From Paracoccus liaowanqingii (lineage in GTDB: Bacteria > Pseudomonadota > Alphaproteobacteria > Rhodobacterales > Rhodobacteraceae): DNA of 64,000 nucleotides. This document shows positions 8,329-16,948 of this stretch, one piece after another. The notes under the pieces were generated by a model that saw nothing but the letters and a program-made list of their open reading frames with translations, had not been told where the DNA came from and made no database searches. Position 1 is the first letter of the stretch. The number at the start of each line of letters is the position of its first letter. The stretch spans positions 417,501 to 481,500 of the forward strand of contig NZ_CP038439.1 in the NCBI RefSeq assembly GCF_004683865.2, in the 5' to 3' direction. A program made the translations under genes and the position numbers.

Positions 8329-10617
8329 TCAGTTCCCCCCCAGGATCCCCTGCAACGCACGCGACAGCGCATCGTCGGAACTGGCCCCCACGCTGTCGCC
8401 CGGGGTCACCGGGGCGCCGCCCGTCACCTCGGTCGAGGGCGCGCCGATCACCCGCCCGCCGCCGCTGTTCTGCTGCTCGACCGAGTTCATCACCCCGGCC
8501 AGCGCCGCCGCCAGCGGATCGTCGGCCGAGCCGCTGGTCACCACCTGCGGGGTCGAGCCGCCCGAGGACATGATGATCCCGCTGCCATCGGGCGAGACGG
8601 TGGACAGCGCCAGTTCCGGCAGCCCGTCATGGATCTCGGACATCACCGCCTGCCAGATCTCGGCGGGCAGCCCGCCCCCGGTGACGCCGGTCAGCGGCGC
8701 GTTGTCGTCATTGCCCATCCAGACGCCGGTCACGTACTGCTCGGTGAAGCCCACGAACCAGGCGTCGCGATAGCTGCTGGTGGTGCCGGTCTTGCCCGCC
8801 ACCGGGCGATCGCCCAGCTGCGCCCGCGTGCCCGTCCCCGACGAGATCACCTGCTGCATCATGTAGATCAGCTGCCCCGCCGCGCGCTGGCTGATGACGC
8901 GCTCTCCGAAGCCGCCGGTCTGGCCCATCAGCGCGCGGTCGTCGCCCTGCATCGTGACCTCGACCACGCCATAGGGCGCGACCGAGGTGCCGCCGTTCCG
9001 GATGCCCGCATAGGCGCCGGTCAGCTCCAGCAGCGTCGCCTCGGAGGCGCCCAGTCCAAGCGAGGGGCTGGTGGTCAGGTTGCTGACGATCCCGAAGTCG
9101 CGCGCGACCCGGATCACCTGATCGCGGCCCACCGCCTCCTGCAGGCGGATGGTCGAGGTGTTCAGCGACTGCGCCAGAGAGGTGGTCAGCGTGACCATGC
9201 CGCGATAGTTGCGGCTGTAGTTCTGCGGCTGCCAGTTGCGCCCGCCGGGGATGCGGATGGTCAGCGGCCCGTCCTCGATCCTGTCGGCGGGGGAATAGCC
9301 CGCCTCCAGCGCCGCCGCATAGACGAAGGGCTTGAAGCTGGACCCGGTCTGCCGCTTGGCCTGCGTCGCGCGGTTGAAGACGCCGTTCACCCGCGTGTCG
9401 CGCCCGCCGATGATCGCGCGCACCGCGCCGTCCGCCGACATCACGACCACGGCCGCCTCGGCGGTGGAGCCGTCCTTGACCTTCTCGTCGAAGACCTGCT
9501 GCAGCGCCCGCTCGGCCGCGCGCTGGATGCGCTGGTCGAAGGTGGTGGTGATCGTCACGTCCTCGGTCGTCTCGGAGGTCAGGAAGCCCGGCCCCGATTC
9601 CATCAGCCAGTCCGCGAAATAACCGCCCGCCCGTGCGGTCGCGGCCTGGGACAGCGTGGCGGGATTGGCCCGCGCCTGTGCCAGTTCCTCGTCGGTCAGA
9701 TATCCCTCTTGCGCCATCAGGCCCAGAACCACGCTGGCGCGTTCCTGGCTGCGTTGCAGGTTGGCGGTGGGGGCAAGGCGGCTCGGCGCGGGCAGCAGAC
9801 CGGCCAGCATCGCCGCCTGCGAGGCGTTCACCTGGCTGGCGGGGGTGTTGAAATAGCGCTGGCTGGCGGCCTCGAAGCCGCGCGCGCCGCCGCCCAGATA
9901 GGACCGGTTCATGTAGATGCTGAGGATCTCGTCCTTGGAGTACTTGGCCTCCATCGCGAAGGCATAGGGGATTTCCTTGATCTTGCGCCAGATCCCGCCC
10001 GACCGGCATTCGGCCTCGAACTCGGCCTCGTTGGCGAAGCGGGTGGGATCGAAGGTCTCGCCCAGGCACAGAAGCTTGGCCACCTGCTGGGTGATGGTCG
10101 ACCCGCCATGCCCCTCCAGCGGGCCGCGGCCCTCGGCCATGTTGATGCGCACCGCGCTGGCGATGCCGCGCGGGCTGACGCCCAGGTGGCGGTAGAAGCG
10201 CCGGTCCTCGGTCGACAGCACCGCCTCGCGCAGGATCGGGGCGATCTGGTCGCTGGCCACCGCGCCGAAGGTCTCGCCGCGCCAGGCAAAGACCCGGCCG
10301 TCGCGGTCCAGCATGGTGACGCTGCCCCGGGCGCGGCCGTCGAACAGCTCGGACGCCTCGGGCAGGCTGACGTAGAAATAGGCGCTGGCCGCCCCGATGA
10401 TCAGCGCGACGGTCATCGCCAGCCGCCAGACCGAGCCCCAGACGATCCGCCAGATCAGTGTGACGAAGCCGGCGATCCAGCCCAGGATGCCGCCGCGCTT
10501 GGGCTTGCGGTGGCGCGTGACCCTGCGGGGCGTGGCCTTGGCAGGCGCGGGTTGGCTGCGCTTGTCAGCAACAGGACTTCTGCCCGTGCGGGTCGGGGTG
10601 CCGGTGGGTCGTTTCAT
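8329..10617 (-). CDS. Class A penicillin-binding protein, PBP1A family
   Basis: Bifunctional peptidoglycan synthase. Its GT51 domain polymerises lipid II into glycan and its transpeptidase domain cross-links the stems in the periplasm. The 762 residues show a basic cytoplasmic tail (residues 1-42), one membrane anchor (about 43-84), the glycosyltransferase motif AVLSTEDRRFYRHLGV near 130 with GGSTITQQVAKLL downstream, and the transpeptidase triad SSFKPF (catalytic Ser about 424), SLNTST and KTGTTSSYRDAWFVG (about 606). The C-terminal tail is Gly/Ser-rich. The start at 10617 (MKRPTGTPTRTG) is the last ATG before the basic tail; longer frames upstream are not family-like. It is monocistronic and ends in a shared terminator. 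Confidence 0.92.
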   Translation of the reverse strand: MKRPTGTPTRTGRSPVADKRSQPAPAKATPRRVTRHRKPKRGGILGWIAGFVTLIWRIVWGSVWRLAMTVALIIGAASAYFYVSLPEASELFDGRARGSVTMLDRDGRVFAWRGETFGAVASDQIAPILREAVLSTEDRRFYRHLGVSPRGIASAVRINMAEGRGPLEGHGGSTITQQVAKLLCLGETFDPTRFANEAEFEAECRSGGIWRKIKEIPYAFAMEAKYSKDEILSIYMNRSYLGGGARGFEAASQRYFNTPASQVNASQAAMLAGLLPAPSRLAPTANLQRSQERASVVLGLMAQEGYLTDEELAQARANPATLSQAATARAGGYFADWLMESGPGFLTSETTEDVTITTTFDQRIQRAAERALQQVFDEKVKDGSTAEAAVVVMSADGAVRAIIGGRDTRVNGVFNRATQAKRQTGSSFKPFVYAAALEAGYSPADRIEDGPLTIRIPGGRNWQPQNYSRNYRGMVTLTTSLAQSLNTSTIRLQEAVGRDQVIRVARDFGIVSNLTTSPSLGLGASEATLLELTGAYAGIRNGGTSVAPYGVVEVTMQGDDRALMGQTGGFGERVISQRAAGQLIYMMQQVISSGTGTRAQLGDRPVAGKTGTTSSYRDAWFVGFTEQYVTGVWMGNDDNAPLTGVTGGGLPAEIWQAVMSEIHDGLPELALSTVSPDGSGIIMSSGGSTPQVVTSGSADDPLAAALAGVMNSVEQQNSGGGRVIGAPSTEVTGGAPVTPGDSVGASSDDALSRALQGILGGN

Positions 10618-11008
10618 GAGTCGGATGCCTGCGTGACTGCGATGCCGGTTGGTCCGGCCATGGGATTGGCGGCAGACTACAGCAAGACGGGGCCCAGGGG
10701 AATTGGGGTGACCAATCCGTGATGGCCGCCCGTTGCCGGTGCGACAGGGCCCAAGGGACCGGCCAGTAGCGGGCCGCAGTGGCGCCTGCGGCGGCAGCCT
10801 GCCCGGAAGGCGGGCAAATTCGCGCATCCATCAGACAGATCCTGCCCGAATCCCGGGCGAGGCACCCCAATTTCGCCCAACAAAGAAGCAGATCCGGATT
10901 CCGCCCCGCCGGGCGGTCGGCGCGTCTTTGCCCAAGGGGCGGAATTGCAGATGAAAGGGGCGATGGCAGCCGGACCGGCGGCTGCGGCACGAAGCGAGGT
11001 TACATCAC
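10618..11008. other. 391-bp divergent intergenic region between PBP and amtB
   Basis: No gene is supported here. The region should hold the promoters of the PBP gene (leftward) and amtB (rightward), but no convincing -35/-10 or -24/-12 pair stands out. A short inverted repeat, TGCCCG at 10800-10805 with CGGGCA at 10811-10816, is the only clear structure. There is no glnK between the two genes. Confidence 0.6.
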
Positions 11009-12343
11009 ATGAACAAGACCCTCCCGCTCATCGCGACACTTGCGACGCTGGCGGCCTTCCCCGCCGCCGCGCAGGACGCCGCGGCGCCCGTGGAGGCGGC
11101 GGTCGCCGTCAGCGCGGATGTCGCTTACATCTTCAATACGCTGCTGTTCCTGATCGGCGGTTTCCTGGTCATGTGGATGGCCGCGGGCTTTGCCATGCTG
11201 GAAGCGGGGCTGGTGCGGTCCAAGAACGTCACCACCCAGCTGTTCAAGAACATCGCGCTGTTCGCGATCGCGGGCATCATGTACTGGCTGATCGGCTACA
11301 ACCTGATGTATCCGGGCGACGGCTGGACGGTGCAGGGCATCGTCGGGCAGATCTTCAGCCCCAAGGGTATCGACCCGGTGGGCGCGGGCACGGCCGATGA
11401 CGGCTATTCGGCGGGCTCGGACTTCTTCTTCCAGCTGATGTTCTGCGCCACCACGGCCTCGATCGTGTCGGGCACCCTGGCCGAGCGCGTCAAGCTGTGG
11501 CCCTTCCTGATCTTCACGGTCGTGCTGACCGGCCTGATCTATCCCATCGAGGCCAGCTGGCAGTGGGGCGGCGGCTTCCTGTCGGAGATGGGCTTCTCGG
11601 ACTTCGCGGGCTCGACCCTGGTCCATGCGGCGGGCGGCTTTGCGGCGCTGGCCGGTGCGATCGTGCTGGGCGCGCGGACGGGCAAGTACCGCCCCGACGG
11701 CCGCCAGCAGCCGATGCCGGGCTCGAACCTGGCGCTGGCCACGCTTGGCACCTTCATCCTGTGGCTGGGCTGGTTCGGGTTCAACGGCGCCTCGCAGCTG
11801 GCGATCGGTTCGGTCAATGACGCGGCGGATGTCAGCCGGATCTTCGTGAACACCAACATGGCGGCCTCGGGCGGCGCGGTCGCGGCGATCATCGTCACGC
11901 AGCTGCTCTACGGCAAGATCGACCTGACCATGGTCCTGAACGGCGCGCTGGCGGGTCTCGTGTCCATCACCGCCGAGCCGCTGATGCCGTCCGTCTTCGC
12001 AGCCATCCTGATCGGCGGCGTCGGTGGGGCGATCGCGGTCTTCGTGGTCCCGCTGCTGGACAAGTTCCAGATCGACGACGTGGTCGGCGCCATCCCCGTC
12101 CACCTGGTCGCGGGCATCTGGGGCACCATGGTCGTGCCGCTGACCAATGACGGCACCAGCTTCGTCACCCAGGCCATCGGCGTGCTGTGCGTGGGCGGCT
12201 TCGTCTTCATCCTCAGCCTGATCGTCTGGTCGATCCTCAAGGCGACGATGGGCATCCGCGTCAGCAAGGAAGCCGAGATCAGCGGCCTCGACATCTCGGA
12301 GATGGGCATGGAGGCCTATCCCGACTTCGTGCAAGCCAAGTAA
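11009..12343 (+). CDS. amtB: Ammonium transporter AmtB
   Basis: Trimeric inner-membrane ammonium channel. 444 residues: a cleavable signal (MNKTLPLIATLATLAAFPAAAQ), then eleven predicted membrane helices with the Amt signatures FAMLEAGLVRSKNV, FQLMFCATTASIVSGTLAER and DDVVGAIPVHLVAGIWG, the last carrying a pore His. ATG at 11009 follows GAGG about 10 bases upstream. In many proteobacteria glnK precedes amtB and controls it by direct plugging; here no PII gene is adjacent, so control must come from a PII protein encoded elsewhere. A hairpin terminator follows at 12368-12397. Confidence 0.95.
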   Translation: MNKTLPLIATLATLAAFPAAAQDAAAPVEAAVAVSADVAYIFNTLLFLIGGFLVMWMAAGFAMLEAGLVRSKNVTTQLFKNIALFAIAGIMYWLIGYNLMYPGDGWTVQGIVGQIFSPKGIDPVGAGTADDGYSAGSDFFFQLMFCATTASIVSGTLAERVKLWPFLIFTVVLTGLIYPIEASWQWGGGFLSEMGFSDFAGSTLVHAAGGFAALAGAIVLGARTGKYRPDGRQQPMPGSNLALATLGTFILWLGWFGFNGASQLAIGSVNDAADVSRIFVNTNMAASGGAVAAIIVTQLLYGKIDLTMVLNGALAGLVSITAEPLMPSVFAAILIGGVGGAIAVFVVPLLDKFQIDDVVGAIPVHLVAGIWGTMVVPLTNDGTSFVTQAIGVLCVGGFVFILSLIVWSILKATMGIRVSKEAEISGLDISEMGMEAYPDFVQAK

Positions 12344-12367
12344 CCCAAAGGGTCTCTTCCCGGAGAG

Positions 12368-12397
12368 GGGGCGGGTCGCGCAGGCGGCCCGCCCCTT
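12368..12397 (+). terminator. Terminator after amtB
   Basis: Inverted repeat GGGGCGGG (12368-12375) and CCCGCCCC (12388-12395), 12-nt loop, followed only by TT, 25 bp after the amtB stop. The short T tail makes it a weaker example. Confidence 0.65.
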
Positions 12398-12433
12398 CCG
12401 CATTGCGGGGGGCCGGATTATCCTGACGGATCA

Positions 12434-12488
12434 GACCTGTGTACAACCTGTGCACGCGCGGTGCATGGGCCGTGGACGGGCGGTGAGG
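12434..12488. repeat. Array of five degenerate 11-bp units (array 1)
   Basis: Five contiguous 11-mers: GACCTGTGTAC, AACCTGTGCAC, GCGCGGTGCAT, GGGCCGTGGAC, GGGCGGTGAGG. The approximate consensus is NNGCCGTGCAC. The array lies between the convergent ends of amtB and the prenyl synthase gene and stops 6 bp past the latter's stop codon. A second array of the same period and consensus is at 29739-29815. Confidence 0.72.
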
Positions 12489-12494
12489 GGGGCT

Positions 12495-13496
12495 TCAGGC
12501 GACGCGGCTGACGACGAAATCGGCCAGGTCGGACAGCATGTCGCGGATCGGATGGGCGGGCAGCAGCGTCAGCGCCGCCTTGGCGCGGGCCGCATGGTCC
12601 AGCGCATCGCGCCGCGCCGCCGCCATCGCGCCGTGCCGCGCCAAGAGCGCCAGCGCCTGGTCCAGATCGCCCTCGTGCTGGTCGCCCTTCTCGATGGTGC
12701 GGGCCCAGAAGGCGCGCTCCTCGGGGGTGGCTTGGGCGATGGCCTTGATGACCGGCAGGGTCAGCTTGCGCTCGCGGAAGTCGTCGCCCACGTCCTTGCC
12801 GATCGTCTCGGTCGCGCCGCCGTAATCCAGCAGGTCGTCGACGATCTGGAAGCTGATGCCAAGCGCGTCGCCATAGTCGAACAGCGCCCGCACCTGATCG
12901 TCGGGCGCGCCCGCGATGACGCCCCCCACTTCGGTCGCGGCCGAGAACAGCGCCGCCGTCTTGCCGCGAACCACCTGAAGATACACGCTTTCATCCGTCG
13001 CCAGATCCTGGGCCGCGGTCAGCTGCAGCACCTCGCCCTCGGCGATGGTGGCGCTGGCATTGGCCAGAATCTCCAGCGTGCGCAGGTTGCCGGGCTCCAC
13101 CATCAGCTGGAAGCTGCGGGCGAACAGATAGTCGCCGACCAGCACGCTGGACTTGTTGTCCCACAGCAGGTTGGCGGTCGGGCGCCCGCGCCGCTGGCGG
13201 CTTTCGTCCACCACATCGTCATGCAGCAGCGTGGCGGTGTGGATGAATTCGACGGTCGCGGCCAGATGGATGTGCCACGGCCCGGGATAGCCCAGCAGCT
13301 TGGCCGCGGCCAGCGTCAGCATCGGGCGCAGGCGCTTGCCGCCGGCCTCGATCAGATGGGCGGTCACCTCGGGGATGCGGGGGGCGTGCCGGCTGGCCAT
13401 GCGGTCGCGGATCAGCGCGTTCACCGCCGCCATCTCGTCGGTCAGGGCCTCGCTCAGCCGATCCAGCGGTTTGCGGACGTTGTCCTGCATGGTCAT
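12495..13496 (-). CDS. ispB: Long-chain polyprenyl diphosphate synthase
   Basis: Trans-prenyltransferase that extends farnesyl diphosphate with isopentenyl units to make the ubiquinone side chain; in Paracoccus-type bacteria this is normally decaprenyl (Q-10), which is inference here. 333 residues with GGKRLRPML, the first Asp-rich motif LLHDDVVDESRQRRGRPT (about residue 91) and the second DDLLDYGG (about 218), both binding Mg-diphosphate. Start ATG 13496 (MTMQDN); ATG 13490 is equally possible. It is divergent from the DUF2007 gene, with 75 bp between. An 11-bp repeat array follows its stop codon. Confidence 0.92.
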   Translation of the reverse strand: MTMQDNVRKPLDRLSEALTDEMAAVNALIRDRMASRHAPRIPEVTAHLIEAGGKRLRPMLTLAAAKLLGYPGPWHIHLAATVEFIHTATLLHDDVVDESRQRRGRPTANLLWDNKSSVLVGDYLFARSFQLMVEPGNLRTLEILANASATIAEGEVLQLTAAQDLATDESVYLQVVRGKTAALFSAATEVGGVIAGAPDDQVRALFDYGDALGISFQIVDDLLDYGGATETIGKDVGDDFRERKLTLPVIKAIAQATPEERAFWARTIEKGDQHEGDLDQALALLARHGAMAAARRDALDHAARAKAALTLLPAHPIRDMLSDLADFVVSRVA

Positions 13497-13571
13497 GGCG
13501 TACCCCGTATCTGCGCCTCACGCATTGCCACGGCATCGACAAATGCGCAACTGCCGCTTAACGTCGCGCCC

Positions 13572-13781
13572 ATGAAAGAGCTTTTTCGCAGCAACGACCC
13601 GGTCCGCATGTCCGCCGCCACCAGCCTGCTCGAAGGCGAGGGAATCATGACCTTTCCCATGGACCAGCACATGAGCGTGCTGGAGGGCTCGATCGGGATC
13701 CTGCCCGCGCGCCTGATGGTCGCGGATCGCGACGAATTCATCGCCCGCGCCATCCTGCGCGACAACGGGCTGGATGAGTGA
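13572..13781 (+). CDS. Small DUF2007-type protein
   Basis: 69 residues, MKELFRSNDPVRMSAATSL to ILRDNGLDE. The pattern of a short ferredoxin-like chain in which an early segment reads 'N D P V ... A ... LLEGEGI' and ends with a helix matches DUF2007 (putative signal-transducing protein family, function unknown). Its TGA overlaps the start of the following methyltransferase gene by 8 bp (13774-13781), so the two are a coupled pair. In related bacteria this pair is commonly conserved beside the prenyl synthase gene, which is divergent here. Confidence 0.75.
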   Translation: MKELFRSNDPVRMSAATSLLEGEGIMTFPMDQHMSVLEGSIGILPARLMVADRDEFIARAILRDNGLDE

Positions 13782-14532
13782 CACCCGCCTCGACGGCTTC
13801 CTGAACGGACGGCTGCGCATCGCCCAGCCCGCGCGGGGCTATCGTGCGGGCGCCGATGCGGTGATGCTGGCGGCGGCCTGCCCGGCACAAGCGGGGCAGG
13901 CGGTGCTGGAACTGGGCTGCGGGGCGGGCACGGCCATCCTGTGCTTGGGCTGGCGCGTCCCCGGCCTGACCCTGACCGGGCTGGAGCGTCAGGCCGATTA
14001 CGCCGATCTGGCCCGCGCCAATGCGGCCTCGAACGGGATCGCGCTGACGGTGCTGACCGGCGATCTGGCCGATCCGCCGCCCGCGCTGCGCGCTGCCCCC
14101 TTCGATCATGTGCTGATGAACCCGCCCTTCTTCCTGGGGGGTACGCCCGCCCCCGATCCCGGCCGGGCCGGGGCGCGGCTTGAGGACACGCCCCTGTCGC
14201 TGTGGATCGATGCCGGGCTGCGGCGGCTGCGGCCCGGCGGCTGGCTGGTGGCGATCCAGCGCGCCGATCGGCTGGACGGGGTCATGGCCGCGCTGCAGGG
14301 CCGTGCGGGCGCCATCACCATCCTGCCCATCGCCGCGCGGACCGGTCGCCCCGCCGGGCGGGTGCTGGTCGCCGCCCGCAAGGGCGCGCGCAGCCCCCTG
14401 CGCCTGCTGGCGCCGCTGATCACCCATGCCGAGGACGCCCATCACCGCGATGGCGAGGATCTGACTGCCCGCGCGGGGGCAATCCTGCGCGACGGGGCGC
14501 CCATCGACCTGGGGATTGCGAAAGTCTCGTGA
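13774..14532 (+). CDS. TrmN6/YfiC-like tRNA1(Val) adenine-N6 methyltransferase
   Basis: SAM-dependent methyltransferase likely to act on an exocyclic amine of RNA. 252 residues: substrate-proximal start (RLRIAQPARGYRAGADAVML), SAM motif I LELGCGAGTAILCLG near residue 47, acidic motif II (TLTGLERQADYADLA), and the catalytic NPPF at about residue 115, the hallmark of N6-adenine and N4-cytosine enzymes. The closest family is tRNA1(Val) A37 methylase, but the exact target cannot be read from sequence. Overlaps the DUF2007 gene by 8 bp. Confidence 0.85.
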   Translation: MSDTRLDGFLNGRLRIAQPARGYRAGADAVMLAAACPAQAGQAVLELGCGAGTAILCLGWRVPGLTLTGLERQADYADLARANAASNGIALTVLTGDLADPPPALRAAPFDHVLMNPPFFLGGTPAPDPGRAGARLEDTPLSLWIDAGLRRLRPGGWLVAIQRADRLDGVMAALQGRAGAITILPIAARTGRPAGRVLVAARKGARSPLRLLAPLITHAEDAHHRDGEDLTARAGAILRDGAPIDLGIAKVS

Positions 14533-14591
14533 CAGAATCGAATTCCTGTGGTGCACTCGACCTGTCCGACACAACCATACAGGAGGATGTG

Positions 14592-14756
14592 ATGACTGTT
14601 GCTTCGCATGTCGAGGAACTTCGCAAGAAACACCAGAACCTGTCTGCTGCCGTGGAAAGGGCCCAGAGAAGTCCGGGCACCAGCGATCTCGAGATCGCCG
14701 CGATGAAGCGCGAAAAACTTCGTCTGAAGGAACAGATCACCCGATACGCCCACTGA
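14592..14756 (+). CDS. Small DUF465 (YdcH-like) coiled-coil protein
   Basis: 54 residues, charged and almost wholly helical: MTVASHVEELRKKHQNLSAA then KREKLRLKEQITRY. The HVEELRKKHxxL start and LKLRLKEQI-like end are diagnostic of DUF465, abundant small proteins of unknown function. AGGAGG at 14581-14586 gives an excellent RBS for ATG 14592. It lies 59 bp after the methyltransferase gene and is ended by a strong terminator at 14786. Confidence 0.88.
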   Translation: MTVASHVEELRKKHQNLSAAVERAQRSPGTSDLEIAAMKREKLRLKEQITRYAH

Positions 14757-14785
14757 TATCGTTGAACCGTGAAGAATTCATGAAG

Positions 14786-14815
14786 AAGGCCCGCGCAATC
14801 CGCGCGGGCCTTTTG
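14786..14815 (+). terminator. Rho-independent terminator after the DUF465 gene
   Basis: 11-bp perfect stem (AAGGCCCGCGC at 14786-14796 with 14802-14812), 5-nt loop AATCC, then TTTTG. It lies between convergent genes and may also serve phbB from the right. Confidence 0.93.
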
Positions 14816-14832
14816 TCATTGTGCCCTGGGGG

Positions 14833-15555
14833 TCAGGCGAAGAACTGACCGCCATTGGCGCTGATGGTCGAGCCGGTGATGAAGCCCGCCTCGTCCGACG
14901 CCAGGAAGACGACCGCGCGGGCGATCTCGTCGGGCTCTCCCAAGCGGCCGACGGGGATCTGCGCGATGATCGACTCGCGCACCTTCTCGGGGACCGCCAT
15001 CACCATCTCGGTCGCGATATAGCCGGGGCAGATCGCGTTCACGGTGATGTTGGCGCGCGCGCCCTCCTGCGCCAGGGCCTTGGTGAAGCCCAGATCGCCC
15101 GCCTTGGCGGCGGAATAGTTCACCTGGCCGAACTGGCCCTTCTGCCCGTTGATCGAGCTGATGTTGATGATCCGCCCGTACTTGCGCTCGCGCATGCCCG
15201 GCCAGACCGGGTGGGTCATGTTGAAGACGCCGCTCAGGTTGGTGTCGATGACCTCTTTCCACTGCTGCGGCGTCATCTTGTGGAAGGGCGCGTCGCGGGT
15301 GATGCCCGCATTGTTGACCAGCACGTCAATGGGCCCCAGCTCGGCCTCGACCTGCGCCACGCCCTGCGCGCAGGAGTCGTAATCCGCCACCGACCACTTG
15401 AAGGTCTTGATGCCGGTTTCCTCGGTGAAGGCGCGGGCCGCGTCGTCATTGCCGGCATAGTTGGCCGCGACCGTATAGCCTGCGGCCTGAAGCGCCTTCG
15501 AAATGGCGGCGCCGATCCCGCGCGAGCCTCCGGTGACAAGTGCAATTCTGGACAT
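14833..15555 (-). CDS. phbB: Acetoacetyl-CoA reductase (PHB synthesis)
   Basis: NADPH-dependent reductase converting acetoacetyl-CoA to (R)-3-hydroxybutyryl-CoA, the monomer for polyhydroxybutyrate. 240 residues of short-chain dehydrogenase type: nucleotide-binding TGGSRGIG at residues 8-15, NNAG, active-site Ser in IINISSINGQKGQFGQ and the Tyr-Lys pair in NYSAAKAG. The QKGQFGQVNYSAAKAG wording is typical of PhaB/PhbB and separates it from FabG. GGGAGGGG lies just upstream of ATG 15555. It is downstream of phbA (79-bp gap containing a perfect hairpin), forming the phbAB operon. The synthase phbC is not in the window. Confidence 0.95.
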   Translation of the reverse strand: MSRIALVTGGSRGIGAAISKALQAAGYTVAANYAGNDDAARAFTEETGIKTFKWSVADYDSCAQGVAQVEAELGPIDVLVNNAGITRDAPFHKMTPQQWKEVIDTNLSGVFNMTHPVWPGMRERKYGRIINISSINGQKGQFGQVNYSAAKAGDLGFTKALAQEGARANITVNAICPGYIATEMVMAVPEKVRESIIAQIPVGRLGEPDEIARAVVFLASDEAGFITGSTISANGGQFFA

Positions 15556-15599
15556 GTTCCCCTCCCTGGTACCTTGAAATCTTGGTAAACAACAGACAC

Positions 15600-15626
15600 C
15601 CGGCGCGCAAGATCGTTGCGCGCCGG
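15600..15626. promoter_or_regulatory. Perfect hairpin between phbA and phbB
   Basis: CCGGCGCGCAA at 15600-15610 is perfectly complementary to 15616-15626 around a 5-nt loop. It lies 8 bp past the phbA stop and 45 bp before the phbB start. In the direction of transcription (minus) no T run follows, so it looks more like an mRNA-stability or partial-termination element than a true terminator. Confidence 0.8.
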
Positions 15627-15634
15627 AATTTTCC

Positions 15635-16807
15635 TCAGCGCTCGAGGCACATGGCGACGCCCATGCCGCCGCCGATGCACAGCGTCGCCAGGCCCTTCTT
15701 GGCGTCGCGGCGCTTCATCTCGAATAGCAGCGTGTTCAGCACCCGCGCGCCCGAGGCGCCGATCGGATGGCCGATGGCGATGGCGCCGCCGTTCACGTTC
15801 ACGATGGACGAATCCCAGCCCATCTCCTTGTTGACGGCGCAGGCCTGGGCGGCGAAGGCCTCGTTCGCCTCGATCAGCTCCAGATCGCCCACCGACCAGC
15901 CGGCCTTCTCCAGCGCCTTGCGGCTGGCGGGGATGGGGCCGGTGCCCATGATCGCCGGATCCAGGCCGGCGGTCGAATAGCTGGCGATGCGGGCCAGGGG
16001 CGTCAGCCCGCGGCGCGCGGCCTCGTCCTCGGTCATCACCATCACCGCCGCCGCGCCGTCGTTCAGGCCCGAGGCATTCGCCGCCGTCACGGACCCCTCC
16101 TTGGCGAAGGCCGGGCGCAGCTTCTGCATGGCCTCGATCGTGGCGCCGTGGCGGATGTATTCGTCCTTGTCCACGACTGTGTCGCCCTTGCGGGTCTTGA
16201 CGGTGTAGCCCACGATCTCGTCGTCGAAGCGTCCGGCGACCTGCGCCGCCTCGGCCTTGTTCTGCGAGGCCAGCGCGAATTCGTCCTGCTGGTCGCGGTC
16301 GATGGACCACTTGTTGGCGACGTTCTCGGCCGTCTGGCCCATGTGGTAGTTGTTGAACGCGTCCCACAGCCCGTCGCGGATCATCGTGTCGATGAACTGC
16401 ATGTCGCCCATCTTCTGGCCGCTGCGCAGATAGGCCGCATGGGCCGACAGCGACATGCTTTCCTGCCCGCCCGCCAGCACGACGCGGGCATCGCCCAGGA
16501 TCACCTGCTGCGCCGCCAGCGCGACCGCGCGCAGGCCCGATCCGCAGACCTGGTTGATCCCCCAGGCCGAGGATTCCTGCGGCAGGCCCGCCTTGATATG
16601 CGCCTGGCGCGCGGGGTTCTGCCCCTGGGCGGCGGTCAGGACCTGACCCAGGATCGTCTCGTCGATCTCGGCCGGGTCGATGCCCGACCGTGCGACGACC
16701 TCGGCAAGGACCGCAGCCCCCAGATCATGGGCGGGCACATTCGCGAACGCCCCCAGGAAACTTCCGACCGGGGTTCGGGCGGCGGAAACGATAACGGCTT
16801 TGGTCAT
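15635..16807 (-). CDS. phbA: Acetyl-CoA C-acetyltransferase (biosynthetic thiolase)
   Basis: Condenses two acetyl-CoA to acetoacetyl-CoA, first step of polyhydroxybutyrate synthesis. 390 residues, the usual length. Nucleophilic Cys88 lies in [14 protein letters not shown], His in [10 protein letters not shown] (about 347) and the second catalytic Cys in CIGGGMGVA (about 377). ATG 16807 follows AAGGAG. It is first gene of phbAB. The upstream 141 bp up to the EAL gene contain a TTGACC hexamer (16876-16881 on the minus strand) and a 14-bp perfect palindrome at 16919-16932, a possible operator. Confidence 0.95.
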   Translation of the reverse strand: MTKAVIVSAARTPVGSFLGAFANVPAHDLGAAVLAEVVARSGIDPAEIDETILGQVLTAAQGQNPARQAHIKAGLPQESSAWGINQVCGSGLRAVALAAQQVILGDARVVLAGGQESMSLSAHAAYLRSGQKMGDMQFIDTMIRDGLWDAFNNYHMGQTAENVANKWSIDRDQQDEFALASQNKAEAAQVAGRFDDEIVGYTVKTRKGDTVVDKDEYIRHGATIEAMQKLRPAFAKEGSVTAANASGLNDGAAAVMVMTEDEAARRGLTPLARIASYSTAGLDPAIMGTGPIPASRKALEKAGWSVGDLELIEANEAFAAQACAVNKEMGWDSSIVNVNGGAIAIGHPIGASGARVLNTLLFEMKRRDAKKGLATLCIGGGMGVAMCLER

Positions 16808-16918
16808 GACGGGCTCCTTCCCTCTGCTGCCGGGCTGGCCGGCATCTGGGGTCAGGATGCTGTTTCGCGACGCAAGGTCAAGCCGAACCCTGTGACTTTA
16901 GGATGATCCCGCGCGATT

Positions 16919-16932
16919 GAACCGATCGGTTC
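16919..16932. promoter_or_regulatory. 14-bp perfect palindrome upstream of phbA
   Basis: GAACCGATCGGTTC is its own reverse complement. It is 16 bp beyond the EAL-gene stop and 112 bp upstream of the phbA start. The absence of a loop makes it a DNA site rather than an RNA hairpin; its form resembles operators of TetR-type repressors, which is inference. Confidence 0.55.
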
Positions 16933-16948
16933 GGACTGGGGATCGCCC

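Noticed and set aside
10931..10955. A sigma-54-like GGGGCGG...TTGCA upstream of amtB
   Set aside because: The distance between GG and GC is 11 rather than 10 and the -24 TGGCAC is poor; left as no call.
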